From assembly GCF_014748335.1 (NCBI RefSeq), contig NZ_JAAVIY010000004.1, forward strand, positions 271,365 to 335,364: DNA of 64,000 bases. The letters run 5' to 3'. Within the stretch, counting starts at the first letter, position 1; every line of letters begins with the position of its first letter. The notes below the pieces were generated by a model. The model did no database searches. It saw nothing but the letters and a program-made list of their open reading frames with translations, and was not told where the DNA came from. The position numbers and the translations under genes were made by a program. This stretch comes from Flavobacterium selenitireducens. GTDB lineage: Bacteria > Bacteroidota > Bacteroidia > Flavobacteriales > Flavobacteriaceae. This document shows positions 26,663 through 36,898 of this stretch, piece by piece.

Positions 26663-27640
26663 TTGACCCAATTCACCGTAAAGCGCTATCAGGCCAACGA
26701 TTCAAGAAAATGGAACGACTTCAACGCCTCGTCCAAGAACGGCACTTTCCTGTTTGACCGGGGTTTCATGGAGTATCATTCCGACCGGTTTGACGATTTT
26801 TCGCTTATGGCTTACGAAGGCGGCAAGCTCGTCGCGCTTTGTCCGCTGCACCGCAAAAGTGATTTGGCGCAATCCCATTGGGGCCTGACATACGGCGGCT
26901 TGGTTTACGCCTCTACCATCAACCTGAAACGCGTTTTGCTTGTTTTTCGGGCGATGTTGGAATTTTTATCGGAATCGGGCGTCGAAACGTTGCAAATAAA
27001 GACGATTCCGGCCATTTATCACAAGTTTCCCTCGGACGAGCTGCTTTACGCGCTTTTCGTATCGGGCGCCAAACTCACGAGACGCGACTCACTTTCGGCA
27101 ATAGACCTCAGGAAGCCCTTTGTGACAACCAAAACAAGGCGCCAAAGCATCCGCCGCAGCCAGGTAAATCAACTTGAAATCGTGGAAGAGGCGAATTTTG
27201 CACCGTTCTGGAACGATATCCTGATTCCGAACCTCGAGGCGCGCCATGGCGTACAACCCGTGCATTCGCTCGAAGAAATACAAATGCTGCACGAGCGTTT
27301 TCCAGAAAATATCCGCCAGTTTAATGTGTATCATTACGGAAAACTCGTTGCGGGAACTACGGTTTTTGAGACCGACACCGTCGCCCATCCGCAGTACATT
27401 TCGGCCAATTCAGAAAAGAACGAACTCAATTCGCTCGACCGCCTTTACCATTTCCTGATTGCCGATGCGTTTAAGGAAAAGGCCTTTTTCGATTTCGGGA
27501 TATCCAATGAGGAACAGGGCCGAAAGCTCAACGAAGGGTTGGTTTTCTGGAAAGAAAGCTTCGGGGCCCATACCGTCACTCAGGATTTTTATGAAGTGGC
27601 CACCAAAAATTACAGATTGCTTGATACCGTTTTGATATGA
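26663..27640 (+). CDS. FemAB/GNAT-like acyltransferase of a polysaccharide cluster
   Basis: The product of about 325 residues has the double-GNAT layout of FemAB/CelD-type transferases. The N-terminal part contains [20 protein letters not shown], and the second GNAT half ends with [19 protein letters not shown]. FemAB-like enzymes acylate amino groups, using aminoacyl-tRNA or acyl-CoA. TTG 26663 matches the family N-terminus; the open frame extends to GTG 26573, which lies in a palindrome. It overlaps the aminotransferase gene by 4 nt (ATGA), so acylation of the amino sugar made next door is a reasonable inference. Confidence 0.75.
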   Translation: MTQFTVKRYQANDSRKWNDFNASSKNGTFLFDRGFMEYHSDRFDDFSLMAYEGGKLVALCPLHRKSDLAQSHWGLTYGGLVYASTINLKRVLLVFRAMLEFLSESGVETLQIKTIPAIYHKFPSDELLYALFVSGAKLTRRDSLSAIDLRKPFVTTKTRRQSIRRSQVNQLEIVEEANFAPFWNDILIPNLEARHGVQPVHSLEEIQMLHERFPENIRQFNVYHYGKLVAGTTVFETDTVAHPQYISANSEKNELNSLDRLYHFLIADAFKEKAFFDFGISNEEQGRKLNEGLVFWKESFGAHTVTQDFYEVATKNYRLLDTVLI

Positions 27641-28734
27641 TCCGATTTCTCGATTTACAGAAAATAAACGCGGGTTACGAACAGGCGCTTCGCCAAAAAT
27701 TCGATGAGACACTCCAAAAAGGCTGGTTCATCCTCGGGGACGAAGTGAAGCGCTTTGAATCGGGTTTTGCAGCCTATTGCGGTACCAGATACTGCATCGG
27801 CACCGGCACCGGCCTCGACGCACTCGTGCTGATTTTCAAGGCGTATATCGAGCTTGGGAAACTGAAACCGGGAGATGAAGTCATCGTTCCTGCAAATACG
27901 TTTATCGCCTCGATGCTCGCCATCGAACAAGCGGGTCTGAAATCCGTTTTGGTCGAACCCGATCTGACTTCCTACAATCTCGACCCGACGCTCGTTCCTG
28001 CTAAAATCACCGCTAAAACAAAGGCCATTCTCGCGGTTCATCTATATGGAAAACTGGCGCCGATGCATGCCTTGCGCGATATCGCCAAAAAATACGATTT
28101 GCTTCTTATCGAAGACGCAGCCCAAGCCCACGGCGCGGGTTTCGATGGACGAAAAGCGGGAAATTTTGCCCATGCCGCTGCTTTTTCATTTTACCCGGCC
28201 AAGAATCTCGGCGCATTGGGAGATGCGGGCGCGGTCACGACAAACGATTCCGAACTCGCAAGCGCCATTTTCCGGATGCACAATTACGGGTCGGAAAAAA
28301 AATACGTCCATGTTGCAAAAGGCGTGAATTCTAGGCTTGACGAAATCCAGGCGGCGTTTCTCAACATCAAACTGCCGAACTTGGACAGTGACAACCAACT
28401 GCGGCAAAAGATTGCCTCACGTTACGTTTCCGAGATCAAAAATCCGAAAATCGCGCTTCCGATTTATAAAGGCTCTCCCGACCACGTATTCCATTTGTTT
28501 GTCATCCGCAGCGAAGAGCGCGAAGCCTTGCGTGCCTATCTGCTTGACAACGGCATCGAGACACAAATCCATTATCCAATCCCACCTCACAAGCAAAGCG
28601 CTTTCGAGGAATGGAACGATATTGCGCTTCCGATAACCGAGAAAATCCATGCGGAAGTCCTGAGTCTGCCCATCAGTCCGGTCATGACCGATGCGGAAGT
28701 CACACAGGTAATCGAGGCGCTAAACGCTTGGTAG
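27637..28734 (+). CDS. DegT/DnrJ/EryC1/StrS sugar aminotransferase
   Basis: The 365-residue PLP enzyme has the internal-aldimine lysine K189 in [17 protein letters not shown] and the cofactor-binding E159-D160 in [12 protein letters not shown]. It adds an amino group to a keto-sugar nucleotide. Together with the QdtA/FdtA-type ketoisomerase gene at 35574 it resembles QdtB/FdtB, which make dTDP-3-amino-3,6-dideoxyhexoses. It is coupled to the upstream acyltransferase (4-nt overlap), and its TAG abuts the next gene's ATG. Confidence 0.92.
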   Translation: MIRFLDLQKINAGYEQALRQKFDETLQKGWFILGDEVKRFESGFAAYCGTRYCIGTGTGLDALVLIFKAYIELGKLKPGDEVIVPANTFIASMLAIEQAGLKSVLVEPDLTSYNLDPTLVPAKITAKTKAILAVHLYGKLAPMHALRDIAKKYDLLLIEDAAQAHGAGFDGRKAGNFAHAAAFSFYPAKNLGALGDAGAVTTNDSELASAIFRMHNYGSEKKYVHVAKGVNSRLDEIQAAFLNIKLPNLDSDNQLRQKIASRYVSEIKNPKIALPIYKGSPDHVFHLFVIRSEEREALRAYLLDNGIETQIHYPIPPHKQSAFEEWNDIALPITEKIHAEVLSLPISPVMTDAEVTQVIEALNAW

Positions 28735-30024
28735 ATGGGCGTTCCAAAAAAAATATTGCAATCCTCACTTTTGCGCGCCACCTCGCTCAACGCATTTGGC
28801 GTATTGGTCAAAATCGTCATCGGGTTTGCGACTTCAAAAGTGATCGCGGTCTTTGTCGGACCGTCGGGCATGGCGCTCGTGGGCAATCTGCGCAACTTCC
28901 TGACGTCTCTCGAAGGCGTTGCGACATTGGGCTTTCAGAACGGCATAGTGAAATATGTGGCGGAAAGCAAAACATCCGATACGGAACTCAGGAAGGCGAT
29001 TTCTACGATTTTCATCAGCCTTTTTGCCATCATGGCGATTTGCTGTGCGGCACTTTTCGTGTTTTCAGTATTTTGGAGCAACTGGATTTTTGACGGGAAT
29101 TCCGGCTTCTCCAGCATATTTCGGATACTCGCGATCGCATTGCCGTTTTACGCGCTTTCCATCGTTTTGATTGCGATTCTCAACGGTTTGGGAAATTACC
29201 GCAACGTGATCTGGGCCAATATCTTCGGAAACCTTATCGGACTTGCGATTTCAATCGGGCTGATCGTACAGTTGAAACTTTTTGGGGCGTTGCTCGCGAT
29301 CGTCCTGAGCCCGTCGGCTTTGTTTTTCGTGACGATTGTTTACATGAGACGCGAAATTCCGCTTTGGACGTTCATTTCGATCGGGAATTTTGACAGGTCG
29401 TTGCTCAAAAGAATGGGCGCTTATTCGCTGATGACGTTGTTTTCGGCCGTGTGCGTGCCTTTGGTTTATCTGCAAATCCGCCAGCAAGTCATTGATGTTT
29501 CCGGGGTTGACGCCGCCGGGCATTGGGAAGCCATGAACCGCATTTCGTCTTACTATATGTTGTTCGTGACGACGCTGGTTTCGGTCTACTTCCTTCCGAA
29601 ATTGGTTTTGGCCGATGGAAATCGCGAAATCCGGGGTATTTTCCTGAGTTACCTAAGCACTGTCGTTCCCATGTTTATCGCGTCCGGTTTATTGCTGTTT
29701 TGGTTGCGGGATCTGGTCATTAGCATTTTGTTTACGGCTGATTTCAAACCCGTATCCGATTTGTTTGCCTGGCAGATTCTCGGAGACGGCTTCCGATGCG
29801 TGTCGCTGATTTTTGGATGTTGCCTTATTGCCAAGAAGATGACGCAGGCATTTTTTGTAACCGAGATTCTTTCGCTTGTGATTTTATATGTCGCAAGTCA
29901 TTTGCTGCTGCAAGCCGTAGGTATTCGCGGCCTGGTGATCGCCCATGCTGTGACTTACTCGGCATACGCGTTGGTTTTGATCGGATATTTTGGAAAGACA
30001 TTGTGGAGTCCTGATGTGTCATAA
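28735..30024 (+). CDS. O-antigen translocase (Wzx-type flippase)
   Basis: The 429-residue protein has about 12 membrane helices and the MATE/MOP-superfamily layout of Wzx/WzxE. Its opening, ATSLNAFGVLVKIVIGF, is typical of flavobacterial O-antigen translocases. It should flip the lipid-linked repeat unit across the inner membrane. It starts immediately after the aminotransferase stop, so the first three genes of the cluster form one unit. Its last 70 bp overlap the convergent GT-C-like gene. Confidence 0.9.
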   Translation: MGVPKKILQSSLLRATSLNAFGVLVKIVIGFATSKVIAVFVGPSGMALVGNLRNFLTSLEGVATLGFQNGIVKYVAESKTSDTELRKAISTIFISLFAIMAICCAALFVFSVFWSNWIFDGNSGFSSIFRILAIALPFYALSIVLIAILNGLGNYRNVIWANIFGNLIGLAISIGLIVQLKLFGALLAIVLSPSALFFVTIVYMRREIPLWTFISIGNFDRSLLKRMGAYSLMTLFSAVCVPLVYLQIRQQVIDVSGVDAAGHWEAMNRISSYYMLFVTTLVSVYFLPKLVLADGNREIRGIFLSYLSTVVPMFIASGLLLFWLRDLVISILFTADFKPVSDLFAWQILGDGFRCVSLIFGCCLIAKKMTQAFFVTEILSLVILYVASHLLLQAVGIRGLVIAHAVTYSAYALVLIGYFGKTLWSPDVS

Positions 30025-31631
30025 ACCAGGAAGTGTCGGGTTTTTTCGACTGGTTTGCCGTGTTTCAGGACGTAATTTGCATAAAGGCTGAATTCGTTCT
30101 TATCGTCTTTCGGATTCAAGAACGGCTCTCCGCTGACGAAAGAACGTTCCAAAAATAAGAATTTGGCCAGGGCAGGCGTCGCGCGAAGAAACGTCCCGGA
30201 CGCATTTTTGAGTTCAAACGTCGTCAGCCAATCTGCGGGTAGCGGATTCCGGTCGCCGAACAAATAATAAACTTGCGGCAGGCTTGGCGCCACAACATAA
30301 GGTTGACCGTATTTTTCGCGCAGCATTTTTACTTCTTGCAGTTTTTCAGATGTTTCTGCGGAAGCCACCACACCGGCCAATTTCGGAGACACCGCTGAGA
30401 GGTTGCAGTCCAAATCCAGGAATCCCGTTTCCCGGTAGCGCGAAAAATTCCCGACGACGAGCAAGATGCCTATCGGAACGCTCAAAAACAAATACAACCG
30501 TTTGATGCGATAGGTACCGAAATCGTCGAACATCAGCACAAAAAACGAAAGCGCCAGTGCGTGCGCAAACAAAACTGGAAACGGAAAGCCCTTACTCAAT
30601 CCCGCGCACCAGGCTATTCCTGTGAGCACGGCAATCGGAAAATATTTCGCGATGCGGTTCATCTGGAAATGGGTTTTTCTGAAAAAGGCAACGCTTACCG
30701 CTACGAGCAATATGGTAGAGGCGGTGTTAAAGCCAAAAATCGGGATCGCTGCCAAAGCGGAAAGAAATGTGGCGATCGCGAGCCATTTGAGCACCGAGCC
30801 AACGTCCGGAAATCGCTTACCTGAATTGAAGGCTGCAAAACAAAAGGACAACGCCAGCAAGCCGACCCAGACGAATTTCGTCTGGAATGCGTTGAGGTAG
30901 CAAAGCAAGCCGAGTTCGAGAAAATCCCTGGAATTTCCGGTTCCTGAGATTTGCGACATGATGTTGGAAAACGACGCGATCGAAACGAAACAGGAGCCGA
31001 TCGCAAAGACAAAAGCCGCTGCGGAAACGACGAACAAGACGGCTTTTTTCCAGCCGAACCGGAGTGCGATCCATATCGAAAAAAATACAGGTACAAAATA
31101 AAACGACTGTTTGCAACCGGCAGACAAAACCGCCAGCAACGCCACCGCGATAAATGTAAACACGTTTGCTTTTTGGACACGTGCCAGAATGTAGAATGCG
31201 GCAGATGCAAATAATATCCCGTCGACGGTAAACCACGGATCGGGATAGATCTTTCCCGTAGCCATCACGAAGCACACGAGCATCGCGCCCCATTTGTCGA
31301 TTTTATAGCGTCGCAGGAAAAACAGGCGATCGACGCCGTCCACGACAAAGAAAACCTGGAGTGCAAACAAGAGATATCCAATTACCCTAAGTAGGTAAAC
31401 CTGCGCATAGTCGGGTAGAACCCAAACAAAAAAGCCGTGAAAGTAAGCCGTTACGGGAGGCCGGATGCTCCAAAAATCCCGAAACGCCTGCTCTCCATTG
31501 GCCACTCGCCAGCTTTGTGATTGCACGAAGCCCGTGTCCCAGTTTTCGAATCCAAAACGCGCGAAAAAAAGGGCATAAAACGCGACGGTCGCCAAAAAAG
31601 CAATGCGGTAAAATCTGGATAGGGAAGTCAT
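29955..31631 (-). CDS. Multispanning membrane protein, GT-C glycosyltransferase-like
   Basis: The 558-residue protein has about 11 membrane helices after an acidic first loop (FENWDTGF, about 28-35), then a soluble C-terminal third. This is the general layout of GT-C lipid-sugar-dependent glycosyltransferases, but no family signature is decisive. Polymerase or other surface-glycan roles are possible. ATG 31631 is supported by an exact TATATTTG box on the minus strand. The final 19-odd residues are read through the wzx 3' end in antisense, a 70-bp tail-to-tail overlap. Confidence 0.7.
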   Translation of the reverse strand: MTSLSRFYRIAFLATVAFYALFFARFGFENWDTGFVQSQSWRVANGEQAFRDFWSIRPPVTAYFHGFFVWVLPDYAQVYLLRVIGYLLFALQVFFVVDGVDRLFFLRRYKIDKWGAMLVCFVMATGKIYPDPWFTVDGILFASAAFYILARVQKANVFTFIAVALLAVLSAGCKQSFYFVPVFFSIWIALRFGWKKAVLFVVSAAAFVFAIGSCFVSIASFSNIMSQISGTGNSRDFLELGLLCYLNAFQTKFVWVGLLALSFCFAAFNSGKRFPDVGSVLKWLAIATFLSALAAIPIFGFNTASTILLVAVSVAFFRKTHFQMNRIAKYFPIAVLTGIAWCAGLSKGFPFPVLFAHALALSFFVLMFDDFGTYRIKRLYLFLSVPIGILLVVGNFSRYRETGFLDLDCNLSAVSPKLAGVVASAETSEKLQEVKMLREKYGQPYVVAPSLPQVYYLFGDRNPLPADWLTTFELKNASGTFLRATPALAKFLFLERSFVSGEPFLNPKDDKNEFSLYANYVLKHGKPVEKTRHFLVYDTSGLHNVFPKYPIKTNAYAE

Positions 31632-31648
31632 GGCTAACGAATCTCGTT

Positions 31649-31656
31649 CAAATATA
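31649..31656 (-). promoter_or_regulatory. -7 box of the GT-C-like gene
   Basis: TATATTTG on the minus strand matches TAnnTTTG and ends 17 nt before the ATG at 31631. No clear TTG -33 element is seen at the right distance. Confidence 0.5.
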
Positions 31657-31690
31657 GCGGAATCGCGCAAAAAAGCTTGGGGAAAAAGTG

Positions 31691-31698
31691 TAGTTTTG
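31691..31698 (+). promoter_or_regulatory. -7 box of the flavoprotein gene
   Basis: TAGTTTTG matches TAnnTTTG and lies 18 nt before GTG 31717. It lies inside the coding frame if ATG 31630 were the start, which argues for the GTG. Confidence 0.5.
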
Positions 31699-31716
31699 GG
31701 AACCAGAAAAAATCGA

Positions 31717-33258
31717 GTGGAACCCAAAAAAGCAATTATAATTGGAGGTGGGCCTGCCGGACTCACCGCCGCTTACGAATTCCTCAAAACGTCCGACGTG
31801 GAGCCGATCGTCATCGAAATGAGCGACCACTGGGGCGGGATTTCACGTACGGTGGATTACAAAGGGAACAAGATCGACATAGGCGGCCACCGTTTTTTTT
31901 CAAAATCGGATGTGGTCATGCAATGGTGGAACGACATTCTCCCGATCTATTCCGAAAATTCCGACATAAAATTGACGTACCGCAATGCTACGACGAACGT
32001 GAAAATCGCGCCGAATGCAGAAGCTGCGGGCGATAAGGTAATGTTGGTCCGCAAGCGCAAGTCACGTATTTTCTTCAACCATAAATTTTTTGATTATCCG
32101 ATATCGCTCACGCCGAAAACCGTGGGGAAAATCGGTTATTTCAACACGCTCTTGATCGGGTTAAGCTATTTGCGATCCGTTATCTTTCCGATTAAAAACC
32201 CTAAAACGCTAGACGAATTTTTTATCAGCCGGTTCGGGAGGCGTCTTTACGAAATGTTCTTCAAGGACTACACCGAGAAAGTCTGGGGAATCCCGTGTTC
32301 GAAAATCTCGGCGGAATGGGGCGCCCAGCGCATCAAAGGGCTTTCGATCCGGAAAACGATAGCGCATTACCTCAAGGGGATTTTCGGAAAAGGGAATGAT
32401 GTTAACCAAAAAAATACCGAGACGTCACTGATTGAATATTTTCTGTACCCGAAATTCGGGCCGGGACAATTGTGGGACGAGGTCGCCTCCCGAATCGAAG
32501 AACGCGGCGGACAGTTGCGGCAAAATACCAGGGTGGTTGGTTTGAAAACGGAAGGAAATTCGGTGACGTCAGTACTCGTCGAAAACCTGGAGTCTGGTGC
32601 AACCGAAGAAATTTCGGGCGATTATTTTATCTCGACAATGCCGGTAAAGGAATTGATTGCGAATCTCGATGCCGACATTTCCGCAAACGTGCGCGAGGTC
32701 GCCAACGGCTTGCTTTACCGCGATTTCATTACCGTTGGGTTGTTGCTCAGGAACATCAATTTCGAACTCGAGGACAATTGGATTTACATCCAGGAACCTT
32801 ACGTAAAAGTTGGGCGGATGCAGGTTTTCAATAACTGGAGCCCGTTCTTGGTAAAGGACAAGGATACGACATGGGTCGGGTTGGAATACTTCTGCAATGA
32901 AGACGACGCCATCTGGAAAAAATCCGAAGCGGAAATGAAAACGCTTGCAATTTCCGAAATGGTCGAACTTGGCTTTATTTCATCTGCTGGCGACGTACTC
33001 GACGCGACCGTAATCAAAATGCCCAAGACGTACCCGGCATATTTCGGGTCTTATGATCGGTTTGACGAGATAAAATCCTACACTGATCAATTTGAAAACC
33101 TGTTTCTCGTCGGACGCAACGGCATGCACAAATACAACAACCAGGACCATTCGATGCTCACGGCGATCCAGGCTGTCCAGAATATCGGCAAAGGGATTTT
33201 AACAAAGGACAATTTGTGGGCGATCAACACGGAGCAGGAATATCACGAGGAAAAGTAA
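31717..33258 (+). CDS. FAD-dependent oxidoreductase, UDP-galactopyranose-mutase/amine-oxidase-like
   Basis: A flavoprotein of about 513 residues with a Rossmann FAD-binding start ([17 protein letters not shown]), a GGHRFF motif about 40 residues later, and a C-terminal FAD-contacting [13 protein letters not shown]. This family of NAD(P)-binding flavoproteins in polysaccharide loci is related to UDP-galactopyranose mutase and protoporphyrinogen oxidase; the exact reaction is unproven. GTG 31717 is chosen because it begins right before the Rossmann strand and follows a -7 box. An ATG at 31630 would add 29 residues across the divergent promoters. Confidence 0.82.
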   Translation: MEPKKAIIIGGGPAGLTAAYEFLKTSDVEPIVIEMSDHWGGISRTVDYKGNKIDIGGHRFFSKSDVVMQWWNDILPIYSENSDIKLTYRNATTNVKIAPNAEAAGDKVMLVRKRKSRIFFNHKFFDYPISLTPKTVGKIGYFNTLLIGLSYLRSVIFPIKNPKTLDEFFISRFGRRLYEMFFKDYTEKVWGIPCSKISAEWGAQRIKGLSIRKTIAHYLKGIFGKGNDVNQKNTETSLIEYFLYPKFGPGQLWDEVASRIEERGGQLRQNTRVVGLKTEGNSVTSVLVENLESGATEEISGDYFISTMPVKELIANLDADISANVREVANGLLYRDFITVGLLLRNINFELEDNWIYIQEPYVKVGRMQVFNNWSPFLVKDKDTTWVGLEYFCNEDDAIWKKSEAEMKTLAISEMVELGFISSAGDVLDATVIKMPKTYPAYFGSYDRFDEIKSYTDQFENLFLVGRNGMHKYNNQDHSMLTAIQAVQNIGKGILTKDNLWAINTEQEYHEEK

Positions 33259-33308
33259 GTTGAAAATCGACTAAGTGTTTATTTGTTAAGATGTTGAAGC
33301 TATAAGAT

Positions 33309-34451
33309 TCACGCTTTTGTCCAGACTTCGAGATAGCGTGCGGCAATTTGGCGAAAGTCGTGCTCCCGTTCTACAAATGTCCTCGCATGTTTTCCCATTC
33401 GCGACATTTCTCGGCGATCTTTAACCAACCTCGAAATTTCAGCTACGATATAATCGACATTCGGCAACGCATTTACGGCCACTTTTTCAGATAATCCATA
33501 GTGTTCGTAAAATTCAGATTCCGCTCCCGTAAAAACGACTTTTCCCCTTGCCATCGCCTCCAGGGCATTATAACCTTGGTCGAACGCATAAATCTGGTCG
33601 AGCACGATATGCGCTTTTTTGACGTGTTCAACGTATTCGGAATAGGGCAAACTGTCCACGGTTTCGATTTTGAGCTTATTTTCGAATTTTTCTTTAACGA
33701 TGTTCAACGCCTGTTCAAAATACTTTCCGCCTTTTTTGACTGAGCTGTATTTGTTGGCGCCGTAAAATATTGTAATGGGGTCGCTTTCGGAAAGCGGCTC
33801 AAACTTGATTTTGTCGATGTTGACGGGATTCGGAATCAACGTGGTTTCAATTCCCGCTTTGTCCAAAATCAGTTTATAATCGAGATCGGAAGTGAGTAAA
33901 GCCGATGCGTTTTCCGAAACGTAACGATATAATTCACGGTATTTACCGGACGTATATTTCAGTGTGTACCGATAATGTGGTTCCAGGGATTCGTCCTCAA
34001 AATACGGCGTCATGACCGAATAGCGCTGGTTGTTTTTGAGCCATTCATCCACGACGGGCGTTTCGTCCCCGCAAATGAGCAGGAAGATTTTTCCGTTTTG
34101 CGCGAACAGGCGCTTGTACAGCCTCATTTCCAGGCCGGGCAAGGTTTCGATAGCGTCGGAATTGATGAGCTGGACCACGTCGTAACCTTTGAGCTGAGGC
34201 AATAATTTCTCGAAACGCCGGCCTTTTTCGAGGCTTTCAAGCGTAAACCCAAAAAACTTGTTGACGATCCTGCTGACGAGTTTCAAAAAACCGGAACTGC
34301 CGACGGTCCTGGCCGCAATCGACAAATCGACGGGAAAATTCTTGAAGTCGTCTCCGCTGCCCACCAACGTCACTTCATGTCCGAGCACGACGAGCCCTTC
34401 CTTTAGCGAATTGTGCAAACGGCTGAATTCTCCCACAAGCAGTATCCTCAT
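33309..34451 (-). CDS. Glycosyltransferase, GT4-like
   Basis: The 380-residue protein has a GT-B fold: an N-terminal MRILLVGEFSRLHNSL strand-loop and a C-terminal nucleotide-sugar domain with YNALEAMARGKVVFTG, the GT4 acceptor/donor loop. It should transfer a sugar to the growing glycan on the cytoplasmic face. It is divergent from the next GT4 gene, with both -7 boxes in the 40-nt gap. Donor and linkage cannot be predicted. Confidence 0.82.
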   Translation of the reverse strand: MRILLVGEFSRLHNSLKEGLVVLGHEVTLVGSGDDFKNFPVDLSIAARTVGSSGFLKLVSRIVNKFFGFTLESLEKGRRFEKLLPQLKGYDVVQLINSDAIETLPGLEMRLYKRLFAQNGKIFLLICGDETPVVDEWLKNNQRYSVMTPYFEDESLEPHYRYTLKYTSGKYRELYRYVSENASALLTSDLDYKLILDKAGIETTLIPNPVNIDKIKFEPLSESDPITIFYGANKYSSVKKGGKYFEQALNIVKEKFENKLKIETVDSLPYSEYVEHVKKAHIVLDQIYAFDQGYNALEAMARGKVVFTGAESEFYEHYGLSEKVAVNALPNVDYIVAEISRLVKDRREMSRMGKHARTFVEREHDFRQIAARYLEVWTKA

Positions 34452-34460
34452 AAAATCGTT

Positions 34461-34468
34461 TATATTTG
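34461..34468 (+). promoter_or_regulatory. -7 box of the plus-strand GT4 gene
   Basis: TATATTTG lies 23 nt before the ATG at 34492 and matches the TAnnTTTG word. Confidence 0.5.
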
Positions 34469-34470
34469 TT

Positions 34471-34478
34471 CAAAAGTA
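34471..34478 (-). promoter_or_regulatory. -7 box of the minus-strand GT4 gene
   Basis: TACTTTTG on the minus strand matches TAnnTTTG and ends 19 nt before the ATG at 34451. It is 2 nt from the opposing box, so the two polymerases would compete. Confidence 0.5.
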
Positions 34479-34491
34479 AGTAAACTCGCGC

Positions 34492-35574
34492 ATGCCGCCA
34501 CTCAAAATTTGCCTTGTCGGAAACAGTTTGTCGTTTGGCGGAGCTGACAAGATCCACGCCGTGCTGTCGAATTATTTATCAGACCAAGGTTTTGACGTTC
34601 ACAACATCATTTTTATCGATGCGGTCACGTACGAATTTTCAGGGAAACTGCTGAACCTTGGTAAAACGTACAAGACTGGTGGAATAGTTGAGGTCCTGAA
34701 GCGTTTCCGCATGATTTTAAGCTATATCCGCCGACACGATTTCGACTACATTATCGATTTCAGGACCCATCACAAACCCGTCCGGGAACTGTTGCTGTCA
34801 CGCCTCATGTCCTGCTACCGATACATTCCCACCGTTCACAGTTATAAAACAGAGTGGTACCTGACATCCAATCGCCTGGTATCCAAAATGCTGTTCGCAA
34901 AGGCGAGCCAAATCGTGTGCGTCTCCGATATGATCGAACAGAAATTAAGAACACATTACGGTTATCACAACGTACGCACGATTCATAATCCGTTGGAGAC
35001 GGCGAAAATTGTAAACCTTTCCGGGGCGCCTGTTCCAGTACATTACCGTTACATTATCGCCGCCGGGCGTATGGCAAATGACGACCACAAGCAGTTCAAA
35101 AAGCTGATCAGGGCGTATGCCGAATCGGATTTGGCGCGGCGCGACATACGGTTGATGCTCATCGGGGACGGACCGCTGAAAGACGAGCTGGTGCAATCGG
35201 CCTCAGACCACAATGTGTCGCAGCTGGTCGTTTTCGGAGGTTTCGTTACCAATCCATATCCGCTGCTCAAAAAGGCCGAATTCACGGTGCTGACCAGTAA
35301 ATTCGAGGGTTTGCCGAATATTATCGCGGAATCTTTGGCTGTCGGAACTCCTGTCGTATCTTTCGACTGCAAATCGGGGCCGGCCGACCTGATCCAGCAC
35401 CGCCGGAACGGTTTGCTCGTACCCGATCAGGACTGGAGCGCGCTTACCGGCTCATTAGATGAAATGGCGCAAGACGGAGAGCTCCGTGAGCACTGCCGAT
35501 GTAATGCACGTCAGAGCGTCGCCCGTCTGGACGTTTCGGAAATTGGCAACATCTGGAAAAAACTATTGACGTAA
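34492..35574 (+). CDS. Glycosyltransferase family 4 protein
   Basis: The 360-residue GT-B enzyme has an N-terminal LVGNSLSFGGADK glycine loop and the GT4 signature near residue 265-300: SKFEGLPNIIAESLAVGTPV, then a GPADLI segment. This is typical of retaining transferases of polysaccharide clusters. Its TAA overlaps the next gene's ATG (TAATG), so it is translationally coupled to the QdtA-like isomerase. Its own -7 box is at 34461-34468. Confidence 0.9.
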   Translation: MPPLKICLVGNSLSFGGADKIHAVLSNYLSDQGFDVHNIIFIDAVTYEFSGKLLNLGKTYKTGGIVEVLKRFRMILSYIRRHDFDYIIDFRTHHKPVRELLLSRLMSCYRYIPTVHSYKTEWYLTSNRLVSKMLFAKASQIVCVSDMIEQKLRTHYGYHNVRTIHNPLETAKIVNLSGAPVPVHYRYIIAAGRMANDDHKQFKKLIRAYAESDLARRDIRLMLIGDGPLKDELVQSASDHNVSQLVVFGGFVTNPYPLLKKAEFTVLTSKFEGLPNIIAESLAVGTPVVSFDCKSGPADLIQHRRNGLLVPDQDWSALTGSLDEMAQDGELREHCRCNARQSVARLDVSEIGNIWKKLLT

Positions 35575-35966
35575 TGGAGATCCAACTCATTAAAATACCG
35601 GTTATCGAAGACTATCGCGGCAATATTGGCGTCGTCGAAAAAGATACCGTTCCCTTTGAAATAAAACGCGTTTACTACTTGTTCGACGTCCCCAGCAGCG
35701 CTTCCCGCGGCGGCCATGCGCACAAGGAACAAGCGGCGTTGCTTGTCCCGCTTTCCGGAAGTTTTGACGTGGTGCTCCACGACGGAAAGCAGCGGGCGAC
35801 CGTAACGCTCAACAAGCCCGATAAAGGCCTTCTGATCCCGCGCAACACCTGGCGCGAACTAGAAAATTTTTCTTCGGGAGCGGTCTGCATGGTGATTTCT
35901 TCAGGTGAATTTGACGAAGGCGACTACATTCGCGACTTTGACGATTTCCTCGGACTTACTCAATGA
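35574..35966 (+). CDS. dTDP-sugar 3,4-ketoisomerase, QdtA/FdtA-type cupin
   Basis: The 130-residue cupin has the WxcM-like/FdtA family signature RGGHAHKE at 45-52, with H48 and H50 corresponding to the catalytic histidines. By family it converts dTDP-4-keto-6-deoxyglucose into the 3-keto isomer, the substrate for a DegT aminotransferase such as the one at 27637. It overlaps the upstream GT4 gene by 1 nt and the convergent GT2 gene by 7 nt. No dTDP-sugar starter genes (rmlA/rmlB) are in the window. Confidence 0.87.
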   Translation: MEIQLIKIPVIEDYRGNIGVVEKDTVPFEIKRVYYLFDVPSSASRGGHAHKEQAALLVPLSGSFDVVLHDGKQRATVTLNKPDKGLLIPRNTWRELENFSSGAVCMVISSGEFDEGDYIRDFDDFLGLTQ

Positions 35967-36898
35967 TAAGCCGAAACCTCGACATTTTTTGACTCGAGGA
36001 ACTTTTTGAAGCGATACATCGGGCGCAATACAAAAGCAGGTAGGGAAAGCAGCAACTTTGTTTTGACCGACAGATTTTTAGGGTCGAGCTGCCGGATGTA
36101 AAAACGGCACCGTTCATCGTCAGCCAATTTCATTTTTAAGGCGAATTCCGCGCGGTATAGATCAAGGAAACGTTTCAGCGAACGATTTGTTTTTTCTTCC
36201 GTCGAAAATTGGTCGAGTAGGGCAAACGCGCGTTTTTTTGTATAGGTAAGCGACATTCTGTTGTCTGCAGAAAGGTTGTGGTAAGCCGAAATTTCACTGT
36301 CAAAAGCAACGGGATAACGAATCGCGGTCCTGATCCATAAATCGAGATCTTCTCCGGCACCAAGCGTGATTGCTTCGTCGAAATTCCCCACCTCGTCTAA
36401 CACTTTCCTCGGTATGCCCACGGCCGACGTCCAGGCCATCCGGTCGATATAACTGGACTGAAAAAAATCGGGAACGACACCACGCCACGGGAATTCGGGT
36501 AGACCGATGAACCTTGGGGCTTTTTTGATGTCAGCTGCATAATATCTGGCGTAATTCGTACACAAAAGCCCGGCTTCCGGAAAATCGGAATACAGTCTTT
36601 CAAGGTTGTGGAGATGAGCCGGAAGCCACAAATCGTCTGCATCCAGAAAAGCGATGATCACGCCTTGGGATTTTGAAATGCCCAGGTTGCGCGCCGCCGA
36701 AACGCCTTTGTTTTCAGTTTTGAAATATCGGATACGAGGATCGGAAAACTTCTGGACTTCGTGTTGGCTTCCGTCGGTCGAGCCGTCGTTGACCACAATG
36801 ATCTCGAAATCCCCGGTTTGCGCCAGCGCCGATTCCAGCGTCCTGAAAATGTGGCGCTGTTTGTTGAAAAGCGGTATGATTACAGATATTTTTGGCAT
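35960..36898 (-). CDS. Glycosyltransferase family 2 protein
   Basis: The 312-residue GT-A enzyme starts with ISVIIPLFNKQRHI, followed by VVNDGSTDGS and the metal-binding DADD in AFLDADDLW. It should transfer a sugar from a nucleotide donor in the cytoplasm. The start is ATG 36898, overlapping the stop of the upstream GT2 gene (TGATG), so the two GT2 genes are coupled. An ATG at 36946 would add 16 residues not typical of the family. Confidence 0.9.
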   Translation of the reverse strand: MPKISVIIPLFNKQRHIFRTLESALAQTGDFEIIVVNDGSTDGSQHEVQKFSDPRIRYFKTENKGVSAARNLGISKSQGVIIAFLDADDLWLPAHLHNLERLYSDFPEAGLLCTNYARYYAADIKKAPRFIGLPEFPWRGVVPDFFQSSYIDRMAWTSAVGIPRKVLDEVGNFDEAITLGAGEDLDLWIRTAIRYPVAFDSEISAYHNLSADNRMSLTYTKKRAFALLDQFSTEEKTNRSLKRFLDLYRAEFALKMKLADDERCRFYIRQLDPKNLSVKTKLLLSLPAFVLRPMYRFKKFLESKNVEVSAYH

